Assembly: GCA_030247885.1 (NCBI GenBank)
Contig: JAPDRO010000006.1
Coordinates: forward strand, 930,001 to 994,000
Origin: Taxawa tesnikishii (nom. ined.)
Taxonomy: Eukaryota > Ascomycota > Dothideomycetes > Dothideales
Length of the DNA stretch: 64,000 nucleotides
Direction: 5' to 3'
Positions 56,198 to 64,000 of the stretch are shown one piece after another. Both the position numbers and the translations under genes were made by a program. Under the pieces are notes generated by a model. The model had not been told where the DNA came from, did not search any database, and was given only the letters and a program-made list of their open reading frames with translations. Every line of letters starts with the position of its first letter. Within the stretch, counting starts at the first letter, position 1.

Positions 56198-57782
56198 ATG
56201 GACGGGGATGTCAGCATGGACGGGATCGAGAGTACCGATTTCCAGCAGCGCTCAGATGCCTTCCTCCACTGGTTAAAGAGCCGTCCCGGCACCAAGATCA
56301 ATCCGAACATCGAGCTGGTCGACCTGAGGCAGCGTGGTGCAGGTCGTGGAGTTGGTATGCTGTGTCCATTTCCTACTTCCGTCTAACCTCCTCGCCTTAC
56401 AGAATTCTGCGTTGCAACCCGCCTACCGCTTTCTGTTTTCTATTCTTCCCTGCCCCGTTCCCGAGTATGGTATATACTGGCACCCCTCCACTAACACATG
56501 GACTACAGTCGCCAAAGCCGACATTGAGGAAGACGAGGAACTCTTCTCCGTCGCGCGCAGCGACATTCTCAGCGTGGATAATTCGGGTTTCACCAAGCAC
56601 TCCGCCGCGCGCGAGTACGTAGCCGGACTCGAAGACCCATGGATGTCGCTCATCCTTGTGCTCATCTACGAGCACCTGCGAGGGTCTGCGTCGCCCTGGA
56701 AGCCGTACTTCGACATCCTGCCCTCTTCTTTCGACACGCTCATGTTCTGGACCGAGGACGAGCTCGCCGAACTCCAAGCGAGCGCCGTGCGCCAGAAAAT
56801 TGGGAAAGCGGGTGCCGATGAAGCGTTCGAAGAGAGAGTCTGGGGGTTTGTGCAGAGCCACAGTGATCTGTTTCCGGGGCTGAGGAAGGAGGAAGTCATG
56901 GCTCTGGCACACCGTATGGGTTCGACGATCATGGCGTACGCTTTCGACATCGAGAAGGAGCCGTCGAAACAAGAGCAGGACGAGGAAGGCTACATCTCAG
57001 ACGAGGAGGACGAGATGCTGCCCAAGGGTATGGTTCCGCTCGCCGACATGCTAAACGCAGACGCAGACAGGAACAACGCGCGCCTCGAGTACGGGGAGAA
57101 CGAAGTGACGATGAAAGCGCTGAAGCCGATCAAAGCCGGAGAAGAGATCTTCAACGACTACGGGCCATTACCGCGAGCGGACTTGCTCAGGAGATATGGC
57201 TACATCACGCAGAATTACGAACAGTACGATGTGGTGGAGGTTGCGCTGGACGATTTCACCACGATCGCGGAGCAAATGGGCCAGAAAAAGGTGGACGAGA
57301 AGTGCGCCTACCTCGAGAAGATAGAAGTGCTGGAAGACGCTTACGACATCACACGTGGCGAAGACGGAGACCTCGCAACCATGATCCCAGAGGAAATGGC
57401 CGTTCTCGTGAATACGCTCGTATTGGACGACTCCGCATTCGCCGAGCTGAAGAAAAATAAGAAGAGTCGTCCGTCCGTGCAGCTCGACCGCGCATCCGTT
57501 CCGCTGCTCGAAAATGTCCTGGAGCAGCGGCTCAGCCAGTACGCTTCCACTCTGCAGGAAGACGACATACTCATCAAAGAATTCTACAACCTGGCAGCGT
57601 ACCCCAACCAGGCTACGAAGCGCAAACGGATGGCCATACATGTGCGCCACGGCGAGAAGGAGATCCTGACCGGTACCCTGAACAAACTACGAGCCATATC
57701 CGGCGCCGGTTCTGAAGACAAGGGCAAGCGCAAGCATGAGGAAGAGAACGGACAGTCCAGCAAAAAGAGCAGAGTGCGCTGA
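56198..57782 (+). CDS. SET-domain protein lysine methyltransferase, Rkm4/SETD6 type
   Basis: Non-histone lysine methyltransferase of the SET plus Rubisco-substrate-binding class; yeast Rkm4 methylates ribosomal protein eL42. Exons 56198-56354 and 56509-57782 give 476 residues with no defects. The split SET domain starts GRGVVAKADIEEDEELFSV across the 154-nt intron. The helical insert includes DPWMSLILVLIYEHLRG and SPWKPYFDILP. The catalytic part is MVPLADMLNADADRNNARLEY and AGEEIFNDYGPLPRADLLRRYGYI. The C-terminal domain is helical and ends in a basic KRKHEE..KKSRVR stretch, a likely nuclear signal. The intron has a good CTAAC branch and CTACAG acceptor. Exact substrate is inference. Confidence 0.87.
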
Positions 57783-58008
57783 AAGACTGCCGGCACAAAC
57801 GATTGGAAAGAATTCGCAAAAAGAGGAGGAGACATCAACAACAAGAAAGGCGACTCTCGAGCGGGTTGCGCCGCCATAATATCCTACACTACTTATACAA
57901 TCAAGGAAGAAGCAGTTTTGGTATCATAAAAAAACAGCAGAAACAAGAGGACAACGAGACACAGGATGTCACAACTCTTCCAACAGAGCCAACCAAAAGG
58001 GCTTCAGA

Positions 58009-59893
58009 TCACTTCGACCCCGCCGGTGTCACACTGGGCTGTTGCTGCAGATGCCCTGCCGTCGACTGGCCATTCGCCATTGCAACATCACCACCTCCAC
58101 TCGCGGTCGCTCGCCTAGCTGCCTGCTCAGCGGCGGGATCGAGACGGCTCCGCGGCTGCAGCAACGCAGCACGGTAGCCCATGTTGTTGTTGTCATAATA
58201 ATCGACGGGAAAGACGACCTCATCACCATCGCTCTCATCAGAGTCATACACCACACCGCTCGTCTGCACAACAGGACCAAGCTTCGGTCTGCATTCCTCG
58301 ATATGCAAACGTCCGCCTCGGCCGTACCGTCGACGGAAGGCTGGACGTGCGAAGGTCGGATCAGGCGGCGGCGACTGGAAGCGGAACATTGTTCGCGGAG
58401 GCGCGTGGTCCTGCGTGCTGCTTACGGGTGTGGGAAGGTCGACGTCTTTCATCTCAACGTCGGCTTTTTGCTCGGCCTCGCCCGTGGACACCGAGCGAAC
58501 GGATGCGGGCGGTGTGGGCAGCTGGTGTTCTTGCAGCACTGGCAGGAAACCGGACATCGCGGCAGTCTCCAAGGGCGGCGTTATCGGACCCCAAGTGTCG
58601 TCCACGAAGCCTTTGTTCCACTTGCGGTGCTGGGCAATCTTCTCCTCGATGGACCTCTGCACCGAAGCGGCGGTCTCTTCCTGAATGTCAGACAGGTACG
58701 TGAGGTCGTTTTCGGCCTGGCGACCTTCTGGCCGGGATGTGCTGAGACGGAGAGTCGTCGGGCGCTGTTGCGCACCCTCTGCCTTTGTCTTGATCTTGGG
58801 CACGGGCTATTTATCGTTAGTATTCTCTCCTTGCCTTCTGCAAAAACCATGTCCCTTACTCTTTGGTTGACAAGGAGCTCTTCGTCATCGCCCTTGTCGC
58901 CTTTGATTCCTTGCTCCGTCTTGACTCTTTTAAGTTCACCACGCTGTTCGAAGATCTTTCGCTCAATCTCAAGCCTTTCCTTGTGTTTAAGCTCGCGTTG
59001 ATTCACAAGGTGCACAAGCTGTCGCGCTTGTTCGAGCTCGATTCTCATCTTCTTCAGCTTCTCGACTACCTGCGCGTCCCGGCCTCGAGTCTTCCTCGCC
59101 TGCCGCACCTCGCGCCGTCGGAAACAAACATACGGATCGGAGTCATCCGTCTCCTGGCCGGTTTCGAACTTCAGGTTCGGCATTAGCGAGCGGTTGGCGT
59201 GCTTTACCCGCCGCGCATGCCAATGCTCGTATATATCCTTCGCCCATTTGCGCCCCTCAGCAGATATCGTATCATCATACGAGCTCTCCATTTCCTCGAA
59301 GGTCACGACAGGCGGATTGTCGACAGCAGCAAAAGGTTGTCGTGCCGCGCTCGTCTCCTCGAAGAAGCTCATAACTTCTTCGAACAGATCTTCCGAACAT
59401 TTGCCATTGGTTTGCGACTTGCCTTCATTCAGAGTGGCGAGGAAGGCATCATCCTCTTCGTCCATGTCGTATGGCGGCCCTATACAATCCTCCACAGTGG
59501 AGCTGAACCGGATGTAGGTGGCCGGTTCCTTGAACCGTTTTGGATACAGTTCCTCATACTTTATGCTACTCGACTTCGTCTCCGGCGTGGGGATGTAGAT
59601 CTGAGCGACCTTTCCTCCCACTGCCGCGGCCGCAGAGGCGGAGATGACGGCTTGCAGATGGTGTTCCTGGCGGTTCACAGTCAGTGCCTCGCAAGGTAAA
59701 GCCAGGCAGGGTCGACATGGGTACTCACCGTCTCCTCAGCCTTCTCGACACCAGTTTCGAGACGGGGTATAACGCGACCGGCGTCATCGTCGGCGGTGAT
59801 GAGGTCGGGTACTTCATCTTCGCGGACGACACGAAGCGACTGCTTGGTAGATAGTTTCCTCTGCCTGAAGCGCGCGCCAGTGGCACGTGACAT
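58009..59893 (-). CDS. EPL1: Enhancer of polycomb-like protein Epl1 (NuA4 subunit)
   Basis: Scaffold of the NuA4/Piccolo histone H4/H2A acetyltransferase that bridges Esa1 and Yng2 to nucleosomes. Exons 59893-59729, 59666-58860 and 58806-58009; 589 residues, all phase 0. The EPcA domain is clear: MSRATGARFRQRKLSTKQSL, then EDEVPDLITADDDAGRVIPR, GVEKAEETEHHLQAVISAS, VAQIYIPTPETKSS, MDEEDDAFLATLNEG and FEEVMSFFEETS. A basic CFRRREVRQARKTRGRDAQ stretch and coiled coil follow, with LVNQR at the end of exon 2 and a Pro/Gln-rich C-terminus. Introns are 62 and 53 nt with good sites. Confidence 0.93.
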
Positions 59894-60824
59894 GTCGTGA
59901 CAATCTCATGCACAAAGAATGCTGCACAGAGGCGTATGCGCGTGCGTCGCTTTCACAAATGTTCGGCCGAGGCACGTTCAGCCCGAGAAAAAGCCGAGCG
60001 TTCGCAGTTGGGAAAGGGGGTCAGGTAGGGCAGGCAAGTGCAGGCTTTGCGACGGCGACCGCAGCGGCGACGAGAGCGCCAAAAGAGGCCAAACACGCGC
60101 TGAAAACGCGCGGAAAAGTCGAAAACAATTGATTTTGGGTGTGGTTTTTCTGTAGGACGGGTTTCGGGGATTGTTTCGATGATGCTGGGCGTGTTTGTCG
60201 ATGCGGTCGTGTCTCTCGTCTTTCAGGTCTGCGCTTGTTGTTGGGGGCAGCCTGCCCATCAAGCTGCGTAACCTGGCTTCAAAAGCGAGGAGCTTGGCAT
60301 GCATGATGATCCACAGACGCATGGCCTTGACTTTTGTCATGCGGTCAGAACTTCTGGCCGTTTCACACAAGGGTATGTGAATTGCAGTGATTCCTATTGC
60401 TATTGCTATTGCTATTGCTATTGCTATTGCTATAGCTGTCGCTATCGCTGTTCCACATGCAAATAACGAATTTATCAACCTCCAAGGTACAAAAGCTTAT
60501 ATCATCCCACTCCACCGTTACTCCGAAGCAGAACAACTGTCTTACTTCACCCTAGCTTCACTTTCGTTTTCACTTTCGTTTTCACTTTCGCTTTGCTAAA
60601 GCCTTATTTCAACCCCATTCAAGCTTCACTGATGTAGGAACAAACAAAATACGTTAGCTAAAAACTCTCCACCTTAGCGACCTATTAACCATTACGACCA
60701 ACCACTCAATCCCCCGTTCCAGCCTTCACAGTCTAGTCTCATGAGTCGTAACCGCAGCCACACCATTTCCTCCGCCAGTCCTAGCCCTTGCAACCTCCCT
60801 CCTTGCCACACCCCTCCCCTCCCC
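59894..60824. other. Intergenic with two simple repeats
   Basis: About 930 bp between the EPL1 start and the small unknown gene. It holds a 6-bp ATTGCT microsatellite (60389-60434, decaying to CTGTCGCTATCGCT) and a CTTTCGTTTTCA repeat (60560-60594) within a CTTCACT/AGCTTCAC-rich stretch. No gene seen. Confidence 0.6.
60389..60434 (+). repeat. ATTGCT hexanucleotide microsatellite
   Basis: Seven to eight perfect or near-perfect units, followed by degenerate copies to about 60450. A hexamer keeps any reading frame but no gene was found here. Confidence 0.9.
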
Positions 60825-61192
60825 TCAGCTCATGCTCATCCCACCCTTCGACCCCCACTTGACCTTGTCCTCCAAACCCAAGCGCTCGTAGTCAGCCTTC
60901 CGCTGCTCCTTCTTCTCCTCCTTGACCTTCTGCCTCTCGTAGTCCTCCTCGTCGTCGGCCAGCACGTCGCGGTCCTTGCCCTTGCGCGTCAGGGTGTCGG
61001 ACAGCTTGCGACCGGTCTTGGAGACGAGTGCGCCGAGGAGCTGCGCCGGCCTTGCCCGGTAGGTTGCGCTTCGAGATTGGACGGCGAGTGGGCACTGTTG
61101 GCTGCAGGACCGGCGGTGCTGGTGAGGGATGGCGAGAGAGTGGAAGAGCTGCGAGGCGTGCTGGTTGAGGAGCGGTTGGTGTTGGAGGACAT
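60825..61192 (-). CDS. Small unknown protein with charged C-terminal helix (one frame break)
   Basis: Starts MSSNTNRSSTSTPRSSSTLS (disordered) and ends with a strongly charged, helical region: LLGALVSKTGRKLSDTLTRK, GKDRDVLADDEEDYERQKVK, EEKKEQRKADYERLGLEDKV, then KWGSKGGMSMS. The two halves lie in different frames; one missing base at the plus-strand CCC 61055-61057 (giving PTGARPAQLLGALV) would join them into 122 residues. The C-terminal half looks conserved and coding by composition, but I know no family name. An acidic stretch starting at 61582 (MGDVDEYETAETGEMDEASQ) could be an upstream exon or a separate gene; I could not join it. Confidence 0.6.
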
Positions 61193-62595
61193 TGTTGCGG
61201 ATTTTCTCTCCGGATTGGCTTGCGTGGTCGCGGTGGTGATGGGCTGAGTATTCTTTTCTCGGAGGGAGTGGTGTGGTCCTCGGGCGTGTCGGTCGGCGGG
61301 GACTTGTAGGCAGTAGGATAAAGGGAACTCGTCGAAGTATAAAGCCACGGTTGCAGATCGCAGAATGCAGAGTGTCCGTCTTGATGACCTCGAATCCGAC
61401 GGCCTAGATAGGGTGCTGTTGCTGGTCGGCTGGCTCGCTGTTGATGCTGTTCACATGTCTTCTCGACGGGAGCCTGGTCCTCTATATACCTGACCTCACC
61501 TTGCTGACCAGCACCGCCATTTCTGGCTCGCCTCGTCCATCTCGCCCGTTTCGGCCGTCTCGTACTCGTCCACGTCTCCCATGTGCAAGAAAATTCTGTA
61601 CTGACGCACTCAGACTGCGTAACACCGTCATCACATCGCTGAGATCCTGGTGACTCTTCTTTTCGAAGGCCGTCTCGAACCACGTCTGATCCACCCAGGT
61701 CTTTGGCAGCTAGCTCATGCGACGCGTAGAGGAAAGCGACGTGCATTGAAGGAGAAGATACACCTACGACGCTTTACCAGATCCAAACGGGAAGGTGGGT
61801 GACATTTTTGCGTGAGCAGCATCTGCCCTACTTGGATTGCTGCATGCAGGCCACGGAATCGGAGAGCGTGATTCATTGCGGGAAGGATGCGAGAGGCGTT
61901 CTTCTTCGCTGGGTATGGAGCGGATTCACAAAGGAAGATTGATAAGCGGTCTATAGAGTGTGAGTGATAAACGGAAGAAGGCAGCGGAAGAATTGGGGGA
62001 TTGGACAACGGGTCAGGCAGCCAGGCATGGAAACGTGGATGCCTTGCGTATGCATCGCATGAGCGGAGGATGGATGGGCATCGAGGTTGGATGCGAGTAG
62101 ACGTGGTGCGTGCGTATGCCCACCTACGAGATAAGATAGGGGCCCATGATGAAGCAATCGCCTCGTACGGCGGCTAATAGAACGCCAGCAGCATATGATT
62201 TTTGCTATCATAGAGAGATCGGAGCAGACGCTTGTCCAGAGGCTGACGCATGCGGGCCTTCGTCAGCCCGTTCCGCCAAGACAGACCGCGTAATTCTGCT
62301 TGCTGCAGACACAACAATCCCGTCCCAGAACGGCTTTCAAGGCACCGGCACGAAAAGGAAGGTAGTTGAGATGTGACAGCAATACAAGCTTGATAGATCA
62401 AAACCGCTGACTAGCTTTTGGGTGGTGCAGTCCAACAAGAAACAAAAACAAAAAAAACGCCTTCCACATAATAACTCCTTGTCCGGTCGAGCAGAAGGAA
62501 ACGGACATCTGCCTCTTCAACATTCAAACTCGCTAAATCGCATCGATAGAAAAGAAACAAAGCCATCGCTGAAATAGCTTCTATAGATCACTTCA
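61193..62595. other. Intergenic, possible upstream exon only
   Basis: About 1.4 kb between the small gene's start and the end of the channel gene. An open minus-strand stretch 61582-61500 ends at a GTGAGG donor-like site and has plausible coding composition, but no acceptor or partner exon was found. Nothing else recognised. Confidence 0.45.
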
Positions 62596-64000
62596 TCACA
62601 TTCGTCTGTCGAGTCTTCTCAACTCAAAGTCTTCAGTAGCCGTCTGTGTCGGCCTCCTATAGCCCTCGGGCGGCTCATCGAGCGCACCACTACCCAGTAC
62701 AGATGGGTGTGTTGGGTGGATGTTACTTTCGCCTGTAGTGGTTCTCCAAGCAGCCGGGCTCACGAGCCCGCTTCTTGGATCGAGACGCTGTGGGCTGCTG
62801 CTGTTCGGAGTGTTGTCCGCCATGGTACCGCGACGGGTTGGGAACTTCTCCTCAGGAATGTCGGCCATGCCAGACTCCATCATATGTGCATCCGAATCAA
62901 CGGTTCCAGCACGGTGGCGGCCGAAGAAGCGATTGCGGTGAATGCTCTGGTGAGAGCGAGATTGCGTAGTGTCAGTGGAGCGGCGAGCGAGGCGACCAGG
63001 CCCGAAGTTGTCCTCACGGGACGTCGATTGTGCGATCTCATTCGATTTGCGCGATGCCCGATCACGGGAGCCACGGTCCTCGGATTGCCGCACACGGCCG
63101 TCAGGTGAAGGGGAGATCACATCGATCGGGAGGCGTGGACGGTTTTCTTCGAAGACATCACCAGCCATATCGCCGGAAGCGATACCCCTCATGCCAAGGG
63201 AGAAATCTACGCGTCTGTTCATTTGAGAGAGCGATTCCTTGCGCTGACGGGCAACTGATCCAACACGCAGAATCGAGGCGTTGCGACCGACATCGCTGCC
63301 CACTCGCGGAGAGCTTTCCACATCTCCTTGGGGTGCGACGAAAGGTGGATCACGGGGCTCATCTGACTGCTTTTGCCAGCCCATCGGGTTGTCAGGGTGA
63401 CCACCATGACCCATACCTGGAGTGGCCATGTGTGGAATCTGCTGCAAGTAGACGGGGAAGGATTCCTTCTGGCCAGGGAAGCGCATGCGAGGGCCTTCGA
63501 TGCCGAGCTCCTGCATCGAAACCATCATGGCGCAGATGAACTTGTTCCGGCGCGCGAGGCGGAGACCTTCGTTTTGCCAGTTGGACTTGTAGAAAAAGAC
63601 GACGTTGAGACTGAGGGAGTGCACTTCCACGACATCGCGCAGTTCGGTGAGGATGTTCGCCTGATATTCACGCTTCTCTTGCCTGACGAATTCTAGCAGC
63701 TTCGTGCGAAGACCATCGATCTGTTCAAGTGTGGTTCCAAACTTGATGGTAATGTTAACGGCTTCTGCCAGACCACCGGAACGACGCTGGTTAAGTATGA
63801 AGAGAGTATTGAGATAACTGTTGGGCGCCTGGACGACGTGGCCCTGCATCTTCTTGAACTCGGTATACAGGAGGGAGATCTGCTTGACAAAGTAGTCGTC
63901 ACCAAGGCCAGCATCTCCGGCGTTACCGTAGATAGTGACACGGTCTCCCACGTCGAAGGGGTGCTTGACGAAAACGAAAATGCACGATTGCAGGAACTCC
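62596..64000 (-). CDS. MscS-family mechanosensitive ion channel, fungal Msy1/Msy2 type, C-terminal part
   Basis: Fungal MscS homologues of this type sit in the ER and limit calcium release on hypo-osmotic shock. The 5' part is outside the window. The visible frame opens at the MscS beta domain (FLQSCIFVFVKHPFDVGDRV, then TIYGNAGDAGL), followed by VKQISLLYTEFKKMQGHVVQ and an alpha/beta region (FVRQEKREYQANILTELRDV, LNVVFFYKSNWQNEGLRLAR). A long disordered, Arg/Ser-rich cytosolic tail of about 280 residues follows. About 468 residues are visible without frame breaks. The membrane helices and any EF-hand should lie to the right of the window. Confidence 0.88.
   Translation of the reverse strand, partial: EFLQSCIFVFVKHPFDVGDRVTIYGNAGDAGLGDDYFVKQISLLYTEFKKMQGHVVQAPNSYLNTLFILNQRRSGGLAEAVNITIKFGTTLEQIDGLRTKLLEFVRQEKREYQANILTELRDVVEVHSLSLNVVFFYKSNWQNEGLRLARRNKFICAMMVSMQELGIEGPRMRFPGQKESFPVYLQQIPHMATPGMGHGGHPDNPMGWQKQSDEPRDPPFVAPQGDVESSPRVGSDVGRNASILRVGSVARQRKESLSQMNRRVDFSLGMRGIASGDMAGDVFEENRPRLPIDVISPSPDGRVRQSEDRGSRDRASRKSNEIAQSTSREDNFGPGRLARRSTDTTQSRSHQSIHRNRFFGRHRAGTVDSDAHMMESGMADIPEEKFPTRRGTMADNTPNSSSPQRLDPRSGLVSPAAWRTTTGESNIHPTHPSVLGSGALDEPPEGYRRPTQTATEDFELRRLDRRM

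Noticed and set aside
61500-61582. Acidic open stretch MGDVDEYETAETGEMDEASQ ending at a GTGAGG donor
   Set aside because: Coding-like composition, but no acceptor and second exon could be joined; kept only as a note.

Overview
The window reads as nuclear DNA of a filamentous ascomycete (Pezizomycotina; probably Dothideomycetes, which is inference). Genes lie on both strands, introns are mostly 50-70 nt with GTRNGT donors and CTRAY branch sites, and the genes are those of a free-living fungus: secreted glycosidase and protease, Snf1/AMPK and Reg1 regulators, NuA4, KEOPS, ELMO and a large mucin-like wall protein. About twenty protein genes can be supported. I saw no tRNA, rRNA, CRISPR array or recognisable transposon.

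Layout. 0-1.5 kb: EMC3 (cut by the window edge) and SPC2, divergent from one promoter. 2.6-12.8 kb: one very large Ser/Thr-rich mucin-like locus with PAN/Apple-like modules and internal satellites, broken into several frames. 14.4-22.1 kb: secreted GH3 beta-glucosidase, an uncharacterised acidic protein, and a secreted subtilisin-like protease. 23.1-31 kb: ABP1 and a large F-box protein. 31-36.3 kb: 5.4 kb without a convincing gene. 36.3-45.9 kb: REG1, ELMO/CED-12, a small secreted cysteine protein, the AMPK beta subunit and a small membrane protein. 46.2-52.7 kb: KIN17, ribosomal protein eL39, N-terminal amidase NTA1 and COQ8. 54-61 kb: a small basic/acidic nuclear protein, KAE1, an RKM4-type SET protein, EPL1 and a small unknown protein. 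62.6-64 kb: an MscS/Msy-type channel running off the end.

The strongest signal is technical but important. Nine otherwise well-preserved genes, including the essential KAE1, carry single-base frame breaks, 13 in all. Every one is a missing base, nearly always in a G or C run of 2-5, and adding one base per site gives complete, family-like proteins. This is the signature of homopolymer undercalling in the assembly, and it means that 'pseudogene' calls here, including parts of the mucin locus, should be treated with caution. The mucin locus also has in-frame stops at its 3' end that this error does not explain.

Functional links: EMC3 with SPC2 (ER membrane-protein biogenesis, shared promoter); REG1 with the AMPK beta subunit (opposing arms of Snf1 glucose signalling, about 5 kb apart); eL39, KAE1 and the RKM4-like methyltransferase (translation). 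Divergent pairs with short shared promoters recur across the right half.
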